DNA of 64,000 nt from contig JARHVA010000316.1 in assembly GCA_037957365.1 (NCBI GenBank), positions 682,001 through 746,000 of the forward strand. The letters are read 5' to 3'. The notes beneath the pieces are model-generated. The model did no database searches. It worked only from the letters and a program-made list of their open reading frames with translations, and was not told where the DNA came from. Position numbers and translations under genes: made by a program. The stretch comes from Torreya grandis (Eukaryota > Streptophyta > Pinopsida > Cupressales > Taxaceae). Positions 36,600 to 48,757 of the stretch are shown here, piece after piece (within the stretch, counting starts at the first letter, position 1; each line of letters starts with the position of its first letter).

Positions 36600-37120
36600 G
36601 ATACACCCCTTGAGGAGCAACCTTGGAAATTGTACTTTGATGGTTTATTCACTGCACATGGATCAGGGGCATGCCTATTGTTTATTACACCATAGGGGGA
36701 TCTAATCCCTAAATCCTTCATAATCAGCTTTCTTTATACAAACAACATGGTTGAGTATGAAGAACTTGTTGCAGGACTTCAACAAGTAGTACAGTGGAAT
36801 ATATCTCATCTACAAGTTTATGGTGATTCTTAGTTAATCATCAATTAGGTTATAAATCATTTTTAGACCAAATATGACAATTTGGTTCCATATAAAGACA
36901 TGGTTGGCACTCTTAAACAACAAATTATCAACATTCAGTTTGAGCATATACCAAGGGAAAGTAATAAAACTACAGATGCCATGGCTACTATTAATTCTCT
37001 GATTCAACATATAGATAAAGCTAGAGAGTATCAATTCTTAGTCAAGAATTTGTCAACACCAGCTCATGAACCTTCAACTGTTGCCATGATTTGTGATATT
37101 GTTGGTCTTAATTTAATCTA
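36600..37120 (+). pseudogene. Element B second RNase H (archaeal-type) remnant
   Basis: Still frame 3. Blocks: WKLYFDGLFTAHGSGACLLF, NNMVEYEELVAGLQQVVQWN, LQVYGDS and later FEHIPRESNKTTDAMATINS. Active-site Asp (FDG), Glu (EYEEL) and Asp (GDS) are visible, as is the late Asp in the last block. Four stops (about 36695, 36831, 36846, 36864) interrupt it. The place between first RNase H and integrase matches the second RNase H known from the Tat lineage, and the same arrangement is in element D. Confidence 0.85.
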
Positions 37121-37129
37121 GCACTTAGA

Positions 37130-38378
37130 CCTTTACGAATACCTTCATGACTAAATTCTTCCACCTAACCTATCTTTAAAATAAACCAAATCCTTCATTC
37201 ATCATTATACTTATTATACTCTACTTGGATCCACCCTTTACCATCATAGTTTCGATGGAACTCTACTTCATTGTTTAACTTTGGTAGAGTCTATGTTAGC
37301 ATTAAGAGAATTTCATGAAGGATTATGTGGATCCCATTCTAGCGGGGTAGTCCTATCCAAAAATATCTTGTGTACTAGTTATTATTGGCCCAAAATGGAT
37401 GTAGATGCCAATGTATATGTAAAAAAGTGTGACAAATGTTAATGGTATGCTAATCTGATTCATGCCCCAGAAAAAACTCTAAAATCAATGTTGACATCAT
37501 GGCCATTTTCTACATGGAGCCTTAACCTCATTGGAAAGATCAACCCCACTTCATCTGATGGCCATAAACATATCCTTACCACCACTAAATATTTCACTAA
37601 GTAGGTTGAAGCTATACCCCTCACTTATGTGACTAGAAAGCAAATTTCCAAATTCATCTTCAACCATCTCATGCACCGCTATGGTATTCCCTTTGACATT
37701 ATATCTGATAATGTAGGATCATTTAAGAACAAAGATGTAGACCAGGTATGTAGCGAATATAACATCATACAACACTTTTCTACAACATATTACCCTCAAG
37801 GTAATGGCCAAGCTGAGGCATACAACAAAACCATTGTCAATAATCTCAAAAAGATTGTTAATGATGCCAGTCATGATTGACACCTCCAGATATTCCCCAC
37901 CCTTTTGGCATACTATACCAATCATTAAAACCCCATAGGAGACACTCCATACTCACTTGCTTATGGTACTGAATCCATCCTTCCCATTGAGGTTGAATTG
38001 CCTTCACTACACATCTCTTTTAAGCATGTCTTAGATGATCATGACTATTGAGTAGCTTGCCTACAAGAGCTGGACCTACTAGATAAGAAATGCATGGCTA
38101 TGCTCAACAATCTTCAAGCATATCAAAATCAACTCAAAAGACATTATAATTAGCATGTTAAGTATAGAACATTTGAACTTGGTGATCTTGTTCTTAAAGA
38201 AAACCAAAATAATACCATGATTGAGAAGAAACATAAAGAAAAATTTAAACCCAATTGGATAGGGACTTTCATCATCACTATAGATTATGGATCAGAAGCA
38301 TACAAGCTTACCACACCAGATAGAGAGGAACTTCTAGAGTTGATGAATATTATTCATCTCAAGTGGTACTATGCTTAA
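37130..38378 (+). pseudogene. Element B integrase remnant
   Basis: Frame 3 holds to the final TAA at 38376-38378. The zinc finger is complete: FHEGLCGSH (two His) and CDKC (two Cys). The core reads WPFSTWSLNLIGKI, where the first catalytic Asp is Asn, then IISDNVGSFKNKDVD with the second Asp, and GNGQAEAYNKTIVNNLKKIV with Glu kept (within 37629-37880). SLAYGTESILPIEVELP and the tail blocks FELGDLVLKEN and KPNWIGTFIIT follow, ending NIIHLKWYYA. About ten in-frame stops are present, several at positions where relatives have Trp or Gln. No chromodomain is evident. Confidence 0.88.
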
Positions 38379-40803
38379 GTGCTAAGGTATATTATCTATA
38401 AGGATGATTTTATTTATGCCTTTTTTCACTATTATTCTTTTTACATAAACCATTCTTATCCATCCTCTTTTCCATATCTACTTTTGGCTTCTGACCTATC
38501 GACCCCGTATTTTCTAAAAACCTAGTCCATTTGACCTTGGTTTTTGTCATTCATTATGTAGTTTTAGCATCAAGGTATCTGATTAGTTCATCAATTTGTT
38601 CAATAAATTCAAACAAAGATTGTATTTTGGGATAGTATGATAGAAGTTTTGGTAGTTTCATCCTTTATTTATTATTCTTTCTTACCACTAGTCTTGCTAC
38701 TAATTATAACCACATTTGGGAAAATTAGTACCTTTGATCTATGTCATTGTGTCCTAGTTATAACCACCTATGGGAAAACTAGGGAAAACATTAAACTTTG
38801 ACATACCAACTTACTACTTCTTATACCACACTGTGTCTTTATACTAACTATGCCTATTTTGTTTGAATTAACTATTGTAATAGTCAGGTTCCTCTGCTAT
38901 AATGATAGAACTATAGTGACTTGAGGTCTTACTCTAGGACTATGTAGGTAGTGCTCAATATTTGTTGAGCTTAGCTTAGTCACCCTTTTTCCCATGCTCT
39001 CACCATTTTGATAGCAACCTAAGCCACACTCTTACCATTTTATGAGTAACTTAAGCCACACTCTCACTATTTTGAGAGAAACCTAAGCCACGTTCTCACA
39101 ATTTTTTGAAAAACCTAAGCCACGCACTCACCATTTTGTGAGTAACCTAAGCCATGCTCTCATGATTTTTGAGTAACCTAAGCCATGCTCTCACCATTTT
39201 GTGAGTAACCTAAGCCACACTCTCACCATTTTGTGAGAAACCTAAGTTTTAACGCTCTTTCCATTTTGTGATATTGAACCATTTAGTGTCTCATCATTCT
39301 CAATTGAGTTGCAACACTCCAAAACACTTCCAAAAACATTTGAACAATTGGTAGAAAAGAACAAAAACATTGATCAATTCTTTGTATTAAGGATTATGGG
39401 AACCTTTACTAAGTTACAAACAAAATCACTTATCATTTAGTTTTCCCATCTTTTTTGGCCTTTTTCTCTCACACACTCGCCATTTTACAAGACTATTCAT
39501 ATTCTTCTATCACATCCATTTTGTTTGTTTTCTTCAGTTATCATATTCTTCCCATTCCCTGGGAGAACTAAATTTAGCCTGAAGTTTTTTATTGGATATT
39601 ACATCCATGGAACTATGTAGGCAATGTCCACTTGCCTAGTGTATATGGAGACGGCTTGGCCACTGCCTTCTTTTTATTCTATTCCCCCACTTTGTTCATT
39701 TGTTAAGTTGTCACCTATTTTATAAGGGCAATGTTTGTAGAATTTTTATTGAGTTATTTGTTTATTTATTTTTTCTTATTTTATTTGTTTATCTGCTTGT
39801 TTGTTTACTTTCAAGCACTATTTCCTTGATTTAGTTTATGTGTGTTCATAGGGTGATTCCTTGCCCACACCTACACTTGAATCCATTCATATTCATATGT
39901 TTACCTTATCATCATGGTTTTTATCATTGGTGCATTGTTTTCTATTAACTATTAGATTACAGGAGTCAGTCTTCATGCATATTTTAGCCAAGTCCTCATA
40001 ATGTTATACCATGATGCTTGCCGACACATGCTACAATAAACCTCAACTTCAAGAAGTCTATTCAACAATAGTGGCATCTCTTTGGCATTGATATCCTGAT
40101 TCACTCCCAATCATATCCTAACTAGATTAATTAACCATGAAAAAATTTCAACCGTTATTAGTTTAGATGAGCATCTCCCTACTAGTAGGTTGTTCTAATT
40201 CATCATTACCCTTTATTTTAGGTTATCATCATCCTCAACCAAGTTTATCATGTTTTCCATAATTGGGGTCTAATTATTATAACCATCTATGAGAAAATAA
40301 TTGCACACTATCTCACTTGTATTTCTCAATGATTATAACCACCTTTGAGTAAATAATTGTATTATCACCATTTTAATTTTTCCACCTATATAGGGGCATG
40401 TTATTATCTTGTTTGTCTATCTTCACTGGGGCAACTCCATCTTCTCAATGATTATAATCACCTTTGGGTAAATCATTGTGTTATCATACCACATTGCCAC
40501 TATCAGGGTATAATGCTTATAACCGCCTTTGGAAAAACTATTATACACCATCCCACTTGAATTATCAATGATTTTGACTAATTTTTTAGTATCATTGAGA
40601 TTTCAACCCATCATCTTTCCTTTCTTTAGTCCCCTCATGTCACTTCTTTCTTTTTGAGGGACCATTTGTCAACCTTCTTGTGCCAACCATTCCCTTAAGG
40701 GGGCATCATATAATTAGTTTATCATTGTTGCAGTTGTAGGCATGAAAGAACTGTTCATTCTTTGAGAAGATGTTACTATGCTTATATCTTGAAATACCTT
40801 ACC
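38379..40803 (+). other. Element B 3' noncoding region
   Basis: About 2.4 kb after integrase without coding signal. It holds a nine-unit hairpin-forming tandem array (38994-39270). A phrase TATAACCACYTWTGGGWAAA also recurs about seven times (about 38707, 38760, 40280, 40331, 40452, 40518 and variants), spaced irregularly. A long noncoding stretch between integrase and the 3' LTR is common in large Tat elements. Confidence 0.65.
38994..39270 (+). repeat. Tandem array of about nine 31-35-base hairpin units
   Basis: Consensus CTCACCATTTTGTGAG plus TAACCTAAGCCACA. CTCAC and GTGAG can pair around an ATTT-type loop in the best units (39126, 39189, 39220). Unit starts are near 38994, 39025, 39058, 39090, 39121, 39152, 39184, 39215 and 39250. 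Confidence 0.85.
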
Positions 40804-40817
40804 AAATAGGGGAAAAT
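40804..40817 (+). other. Element B polypurine tract
   Basis: AAATAGGGGAAAAT directly before the 3' LTR start TGTATACACC. It primes plus-strand DNA synthesis and confirms the plus orientation. Confidence 0.85.
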
Positions 40818-42016
40818 TGTATACACCTAAAATTGGCCATCAATAACTTCTAATTAGGGTTTTGGCTAGGTTCCATCTAAAATGCACAATTTGGCCTAAA
40901 AACATGAAAACACATAAAATGATGTGAAACTAACATATTTAAATGCTGATTTTAGCTAGGGTATCCCTAAATGAGGTAGTGTAATTTATGGGCCAACTAA
41001 CTTTGAATAGTTAATTTTGAGTCAAAATGTTAAATTTGCACCTGGGTGCTTTGGATTATTTTTTTCTATCAAATATTTTGCACAAGACATGTGCCTTTGT
41101 TATTTGTCATTGGTAACATCCTAAATAAGAATACAGTTCTAATGCATCTAACATCACCTTCTAATTCCAATAAAATCAAATTTTGGACCAATAACAAGGC
41201 ATTCTGATCAATCTAAGTAATTTGTACATAAAGTGCTTAATCATGCTTAAGAGATAATTAACCCAAATCAAGGCATAATAAAAATGCCATGGAAACTTGT
41301 TGAATACTTATTTTTGAAAATAAATATTGAATATTTACATCATTAAGTGACCTCATTTCTTGAGAAGACATCCCTAGGTCATAAATGCCACAAATATCAA
41401 GATTCATGCCTTCTATGCCTCATCAATGCCTTTCATGATGCCCTCCATGCCTCTTAATTTCCCCTTCTTCCAATGCCATGATGAAGATAATTACAAACTT
41501 AATTCCAAAAATTGAATTAATCCTCAACCACACATCTCAATCTTGAGATGGATGGTTGAGGTTGAATTGTATTATTCTTAAAAATCTATAAATAGGAGGC
41601 CTCACAACATCATTTCTAAGCTTTTTTGATGCAAAGTTATTATGCCAAATTAGTTCCAAAAGCTTCAAGAAATTAGTGTTACCATGCCAAATTGATTCCA
41701 ATCCAAGCCAAGCCACAAGCCAAAGGTGCCAAAGAGAGATGAAGGTAGCTAAGCTTCCATTGCTAAGGACTTCATGAGCACAAGCCAAGCAAGCCACTCC
41801 TACAAAGGCATTTGAAGCATCTAAGGAAGGTGAAGGAAATCTTGTATTTGATCTCTTTATTTTTAGTTGTGCTTGTCATTTGCTTTTGTTATCTAAGCTC
41901 TCCCTAGTGTCTAGGCCTAGAGATGTTATGCTTTAGTGTGTTTATTTAATTTATTTTTCATTTTGGAACTAACACCATATTAACCATCCTCTCTTAAGTC
42001 AAATTCCTAGATCATA
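40818..42016 (+). repeat. Element B 3' LTR
   Basis: Begins TGTATACACCTAAAA and ends AGATCATA (CA decayed to TA). It matches 15627-16822 and has the TATA box at 41587-41594. The 86-codon minus-strand frame 41537-41797 is chance. Confidence 0.93.
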
Positions 42017-42021
42017 GATGA
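42017..42021. repeat. TSD of element B (right)
   Basis: GATGA, identical to 15622-15626. Confidence 0.93.
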
Positions 42022-43246
42022 CACTTATCAAGACCTTCAGTGTCCTTAGAATCATCAGACACACCTTAAAATCAACTCACTTAAAGTTTTCCACCCTTCT
42101 CACTAGCTTGGTTACTATGCCAATTTTAACTCACTAAGATGAAGTAGATGGTTGAGGCACTTGGGAGTTATTACAAGCAATTCAATTAACATGGGGAGTT
42201 AGCTTAAGTGCTAAGCTTCCCTTCCATGTGATTGGCATTTATTAAAACCTTCTAGAACCTAAAAAACACATAAAATAGTTGAAAATACCATATTTATACT
42301 CAATCAATATATTTCCACACAAATGAAAAGGATGGGAAGGAGATTTAAAGAGTCCTATACAATGTTCAAGAACTTTCATGTTTAAACTAGGTCATTAGAA
42401 TAGCTTTCCATCTCCATTTCCTCTATCGGGTCAATAACCAAGGTTTGCAAGGGTTTAAGCCTATTTCACTATCTTAAGAATTATTCATAAAAACCTAACA
42501 TTTAAATTGCAAAATAAATTATACAATAATTATTTTAAAGACCCATTATAAAAACTCTAAACCTCTTGGATCTCCATGAAAGGTTCCAAGGGAGATATGA
42601 GCATTCCAATTTGCCCTATAGAGCTTTTTCCTTTCATATACACAAGATTGATTTATATTTGAGCCAAAAGATGACCTCCTTGTGTTTTTTATACATTATT
42701 GAGACTTTTACACATATTAAATGTCCTTATTAACATTCTCAAATAGATTGGAATGCTTTTTCAAGGCTGTAAGTAAAATTGACCTTCCACTTGGCCTCTA
42801 GGCCTAAACCTGCCTAACAAGCCTATTTGCCTATTTAGAGTTTAGAGTACCCTATTGAAGTTCCATAATTATATTATTGGTTATTTATGTTGTATTTTTT
42901 TTTCAATTTTACAAACCTCTCCTCAAAGTCTAAACAAATTTTGGCCCACTCTTCTATCTCCTTTTGTCAAGATTGTAAGGTTTATGCATGAGGGAAGTTC
43001 CCTCTATCTAAGATAAAACAAAAGGAAATTCCCATATTATATCAAAAAAATAATATTTTATGGCCTTATGAAAGTGGTGAGTACCTCCCACACAAAATTT
43101 CATCCCTATATTAGGTCATTTGACTTTCCAAAACCTAAAATAAACTCCTAAAAGGCCGACTGTGTGAAGGGTTTTAGGTAAAAGATGTATGTTGTAACAT
43201 TAGAGATATTTTTATACTATATATACATAATGGTGGTGTCATTACA

Positions 43247-43315
<69 letters not shown>

Positions 43316-45939
43316 GGATATGTTACAATCCTTATTCATACCTCAAACCCTTCGTGTATTACTCATACTCCTGCCTAGTCTAGACTATATGCACAAACTC
43401 TTGACTATGTTTCTACCTTAGAGGGAACACTTGTAGGTTATATTTAATGAATAAAGATTAAAATGATATTTGAATACACATTTAAATTTCATTTTATTAA
43501 ATTTTTACTTGTTTAAATTCATTTGTTTCACTTTTCCTAGTTTAGACCATCACTTTGAACCTCAACCTTGCTCACTGTTGTCATAGTCAAACACAATCAA
43601 CTGTGTTATGACCAATATAATCCTATAGGTGTGAATTATTTGTTTGAGAGGATACACACCACATTTTTATATTTTTATCTAGTTGTAAACATCCTCCATA
43701 AACTAATTTAATTGTTCCACTCTTAAGTCCTTGCCGAGGATAGTTTGAGAACTTGACCTTTCACTGTAGGTGAATAGTCTGTAGATAATGGCACCTGTAG
43801 GTGTTTCATGAGGACCAAACATAGTATATCATCTATTTTAAATATCTTTTTTCTCATTTTTATTTCCTTCCTCTTGAAAAAATTCTAACCATGAATACAT
43901 ACCCAATTTTCACTTGAATATGCTAGTCACCTTGGAACTTCAAAACTTTGTGGATGGCATTATCATGATTTAGTGGCCAAAGGAACAATTTTGATCCTTC
44001 CTAGTAATAAAACCATAGGACCAAATCACCTTATTAATTTTGAAAGATTAACCTTTATGGTGAGGTTATAGAATAAGTACATTCAGGATGATTATATCTC
44101 AACCTAACATTGTTCCAAGTTACCTCTAAAAAGCCTAGGTGCTTTATTTTACATGTTTAGGGATTTGATCCATGAAATTAGTCCCTAGATCCTTTAGCAT
44201 GGTTTCCAATCTCCCTTTAGAAATATATTATTTCAAATAGTTATTATCATTTAAAAATCACTCTAATACTTTAAGGAGGGTGTCATCACTTTTCTAACCT
44301 CTTCATACAAATTCCTTTATGTCTCTGCCAATGCCACTTGTAGGTGGTCATTGTAACATACATGTTAAGATTGCAAAAATGGACTGTAAGCAAGATGTAT
44401 TAATTCTAATGAAGTTTGGTAATTTACAAATGGTTTAAAATAGGATCATTTCATCAAGGATATTTTTAATTTTAGCTACATCCTTACAACATGGTTTCCC
44501 CTTATGAGGTACCACCTATATGTGTATGTTATGTTACTTGCAGGAAGTGAGAAAAATTGGTGTGATGGGCATAGTATTTATAATTCAAAGGGTTTTGAGA
44601 TTATTTAAATACCTAAAAATACATTTTATACATTCTAAATCACTTAAAACAAGTGTCAATAACTTCTTTTCAACATGAAATCTCCCCTCCATGGCACCTG
44701 TAGATGAACATTTTCATATATGCAGGTAGAAAGTGAGTTGGAACCATGTATGGTGTTTTTTATTTCATGGTCACTTAATATATAAACATTATATTATAAT
44801 GAAACATTAGGATGTTTCAAATATTAAATAAAACTTTAAAACTCCATTTTCAATGTGAAATCCTTGTTGCAAATACCTGTTATAGAGCAGGCAGGGATAA
44901 CAAGTGGCTATTTATTTGACATATGAGCTTGGAAACTATGAAGATTGATTTAGAGACTAAATTTGGAAGATAAAAGGAATTAGGAGATCATTTAAAACAT
45001 ACAAATTAACTATAAAAACCCTCTTTAACCATTATCAAACATGAAGATCTGAAAATGGCAAAAAATTAGCTTATCATCCCAAATAAGAGTAGTCTACAAA
45101 CTTAAGATGATTTGCTCATAAAAAGACTTTGGAAAATGAAACCAAGAATTAAGAGTATTTGATAAGGTATCCAAAATACTCTAGAGTCAATGTTATCAAT
45201 TTGATTGTATGGACTTGTCCAAACAAGATCAAAACCTATAGGGTGCATAGATTAACAAGCAGACAAACATAATAAGCTTGTAATGGTTCATAAATCATGG
45301 TTGACCAATATTGAAAATATTGTTATCGAAATGGATATATATAAATGTATTACCACTTCCCAAATTCATTTTATCTAGAACCTCTTCTACTAACCATACC
45401 AAGCACATACCTATTGATCACTTCTACATGTCTAAAAGGGAAAGAAAGGATCAAAATAGTTTTGGTCCTTTTTTATCACTTCAAAAGTATGTAAATCACT
45501 AAGATTATTTTGATGAAGATGAATATTAATTACATGAACTTCTCCCATGTGTCACCTTTCCCTAAAGGTCGTATAAGTGCCAAACTCTTCTATTTTCTCA
45601 AGAAAAATACTCTTTCTTCTAAATAACGTATCACTTTTAGTTATGAATAGTTTATTAAGGAATAATAAGATATATGTCACATTAAATAACCCTTATAACA
45701 CCTTAAAACTTATATAGGAGGCCATACAACTCATTTAATTCCCTATTTTGACCTCAAAATGACTCAAAATGATATAAGGATTAAAATGACTAATGACCAA
45801 GGATACTATAACATGAAATCACACTAAAAGACCTATAATACACCTTAATACATATATATTAGACCCCTAAAACATCTGAAAATCAAGTTTTTACCTATAG
45901 GGGCCCCAATTTGACCTACAGGGTCAAATTTGGTCAACA
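42022..45939 (-). repeat. Element C 3' LTR, second segment
   Basis: Continues the LTR after the B insertion and matches about 49895-53749 in order, ending GGTCAACA. No coding signal is seen. It contains an (ATT)n microsatellite at 43248-43315 and repeated near-palindromes CACCTGTAGGTG (43792-43803, variants 44335-44346 and 44695-44706). Confidence 0.92.
43248..43315. repeat. (ATT)n microsatellite inside element C 3' LTR
   Basis: About 22 uninterrupted ATT units. The matching place in the other C LTR (51126-51145) has only about four to six units. The apparent poly-Ile open frame over it is an artefact of the repeat. Confidence 0.95.
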
Positions 45940-46189
45940 AATTGGTGACTCATAGGGGTAGTATGCCTGCTATACTAAGTAGACTAGTAGACTTATCAAT
46001 CCATTGGGCTTAGGAAATAATATAAATTTTGAGACATAACAAGAGGGATTTGACAATTGACAACAATATTTGATCAAGACAAGACCACTAATTACCTCAA
46101 CCACATAAAACAAAGGGCACACACAAAGCAAAGCAAACACACGTGTGCTTAAAGCACTTAGGGAAATCAGAGAACAAACAAAATATGAA
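45940..46189 (-). other. Element C internal end next to 3' LTR
   Basis: Should hold the PPT on the minus strand. The sequence before the LTR reads ATGAGTCACCAATT, not a clear purine tract. The CCAAT ending resembles the same place in element A. Confidence 0.4.
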
Positions 46190-48660
46190 AAAATAGAAAC
46201 TAAGAATACCTCCTTTCTAGGATCAAAATGAAATTTTCTTGAATCTTCTTCTTCATGAGATGAATCATAGTGACAAACATGTTTCTCATTAGATTGGATG
46301 TTTTATAGATCAAACATATTCTTTGGCACTTCACTTGATCTAATTTCAAGTAGATCATCCTTAAATAGGTTTCCAATGTAGATATGTTCCTCTTAAACTT
46401 TTACACATACCTCATACTTCTATCCACTCTTCATCTCATGATCAACTTGTATTTTCTTGGTAGGCATGGCTTCAAGAAGATTGGTTTCTTGTTCCTTAGA
46501 AGATTGAGGCCAATAAGAGCTTGTTCCATCCTTCAAGAACTAATGTGTTTCTCCCAAATTATTGAGATGATGATATCCAATTTTGATTACTTCAAACATA
46601 TAATCATGAAATTCATATGCCTCTTTAAAGGACAAATTTGAAAGGTTGCTTTTTCTTTGCATACTCACTTGAGTGCCAAGGCTGCCTTCTCCATCTTTGA
46701 CTAGATCATAGCCTCCTTAAAGAGAAGTATTTATTGATCCAATGATTGAAGAAAAGTCATCCAAAGGCTTATGTGTATCTTGTTCTTGACCATCCATGAT
46801 ATATTTCATAGTGATGGAATAACCAATGATTATATCTTCCTCTTTGGCAAAAGGAAAACATTCTTCCATATCAACCCAATTAGAAGTTTCCACATAATAT
46901 ACCACCTCTTATTCAAAATTTGGGACCTCTTGAGGGATCTCAAATATCATAACATGACTTTAATTCTCAAGTAAAGAAATATCTTAAATCTCTTCCTCTT
47001 TCTTGGTGATGCCAAGACTAGGGATCTTGAAATCATGTGACTTAGTCTAATGAGGTTGCCAAGGAGCTAGGCTTTCCTCAAGCAAGAGTTATGAGTTTTT
47101 TTCAACTAACTAATAATATTTAGGTTCTAATACCACAATTACATCAAGTCAAATAGTTATTGGGTGAGGACATGATGAACTAGTTGGTGGAGGTGGCACA
47201 TAGAACTCAACACCAGATTGAAAATGAATTGTAGAGGATTCTTTCAGAAGATATTGAGGAAGGGGAGGCAGACCTTGGACTAAAATGGCTTGGTTTTATT
47301 CCTTACATTTTAAAATCACTTCATTCACATATGATTTAGATTTATCACTCTCTTGAGGGAGGTTAGATGGGGTGTGTTTATGCATAGGATCTTTTTTGGG
47401 GTCTAAACCTTCTATCACACCTTGACTCAATAATTTCAGCCTTGACTCTAACTTTTTAATTTGCTTGGCTAGGTTATATTGGAAAATTATTTATTGAAGT
47501 TCATAAGCATATTAATTAGGATGAGGAGTACATGAGGGATGACATGTAACACAAGAAGTTTCTTGAGGACATGAGGGATGACATGTAACACAAGAAGCTT
47601 CTTGAGGAAGGGTGGGAAGGACTTGCATAAGATCAAGCTCTGTCTCAACTTCACACTCCTTATCAAGGTTTCTATTTTCTTTCTTTCCCCATGACTCCAC
47701 TATCTTATTAAAGCTTAGGGTGTTATGATTATGAGCCTCTCCTTTGTGTATTGATGAATTTTGAGGAGTGGATGAAGTGTTCAAGAAACTTGGGATTTCC
47801 TTAGGCTTGGATTCTCCACCTTATCTCCAACTTGGAATCTCATATTTAGAGGTCTCTTCTTAAAATGGAGATGTGATTTGAGAGGACAATCAGGGATTAG
47901 ATTCCACTATATTTTCTACTAAGATGGACTTATTTATCTACATATTTACTAACTTAATCTTCCTATCAAGGTTTGCTTAAAAAATAAGGCTTGTTTTTTC
48001 AACTCTCTCTTCCAACTGATTGGGAAAATGGTGACTTTGGAAAGCTTGATTGGGTTCATAAGTAGGAATCATGTAAGATTGATAACAATCTTAGGGAAGT
48101 GAATCTAAAAGCTAATAAGTTTGGTAAGGCTATTCTTCATAAAATCTTAGCCTATCTTCTAAGGATGCAACTAGGCCACTCACATCTAGCATCTCACTTG
48201 TGAGGCTTTGCTAATGGGATCTCTCAATAGGTCCCCACTCTCTTTTTAATATCTCTAATGCATCTCTAACATTAATAATAAGATGACTAGGAACATCTAG
48301 ACCATATCCCCTTTGTGTGTCAAGATCCAACATGTACTTCTCATAGCCCAAAAGTATTTGTTTAAAAGTGGAAATGGATTGACTTGAGAAGTGACTAAGA
48401 TGACTAAGAGAAGTAATATATTGAGGATGATAGATATAGGACTGATAAGGGCCATGTTAGAGTTGATTATAATCATAAAAAGAGTGTCTAGAATCACATT
48501 AAGGCTGATAGGGAGTGCCATAAGCTTGATATGTCTCAACAACTTATTTAAAATAGTACTCAACACCAAAATTAGCTATGAAACTTCATTAGGAAGCAAA
48601 AACATAAATAAAAATTACCAAAAATCTTAAAAAGGAAAACGTGGGATGCTTAACTAGATG
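46190..48660 (-). pseudogene. Element C ORF1: homologue of element A ORF1
   Basis: Only coding remnant in C. Reading the minus strand with stops and frame changes gives, in order: FKQILLGYEKYMLDLD, PSHLIINVRDALEILK, ERSH...MLDVSGLVASLEDRL and PYQTY (48380-48110). A long variable middle follows, including an open part (47784-47512) with a duplicated SCVTCHPSC peptide. An acidic stretch comes next (WVDMEECFPFAKEEDIIIG, within 46905-46717), and finally VCHYDSSHEEEDSRKFHFDP (about 46280-46215). Element A ORF1 has FKKAMLGFKKYVLDLD, IPCHVIYQVRELIDLI, VCGLIAFLEERL, an acidic middle and LACHKEDIGNFIFDLKRK in the same order. Homology is clear in the first part and moderate at the end. The function is unknown. 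Confidence 0.7.
47531..47608 (-). repeat. 39-base in-frame tandem duplication in element C ORF1
   Basis: CATGAGGGATGACATGTAAC and the following bases repeat at once (47531-47569, 47570-47608) with only a base or so of difference. It is a multiple of three and doubles a Cys-rich peptide (SCVTCHPSC). Confidence 0.85.
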
Positions 48661-48757
48661 ATATAACTTTGAAGTCACTATTGATGCTTAGATAGATTCC
48701 TCTAAATATTGATGTGTTGAAAGACAACACCAATTTTTTTAACCTCTTGGAGTAAGA

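Larger units (their letters stand above)
15627..42016 (+). mobile_element. Element B: Tat-type Ty3/gypsy LTR retrotransposon
   Basis: B is bounded by LTRs 15627-16822 and 40818-42016 and an exact TSD, GATGA. A PBS lies at 16826-16843 and a PPT at 40804-40817. Gag, protease, RT, two RNase H domains and integrase follow in that order on the plus strand. Without nested element A (17085-27170) it is about 16.3 kb, with a long leader (about 2.6 kb) and a 2.4 kb 3' noncoding region, as in the larger Tat/Ogre elements. It lies within the 3' LTR of C. The pol frame from 35460 to 38378 is open apart from stop codons. Stops, frameshifts and altered catalytic residues show it is dead. Confidence 0.93.

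Noticed and set aside
38994..39270. CRISPR-like array of regular short repeats
   Set aside because: Units are contiguous and degenerate without unique spacers, and the context is a plant retrotransposon.
43185..43421. 78-codon open frame with a long Ile run
   Set aside because: It is the (ATT)n microsatellite read in one frame; the other C LTR lacks it.
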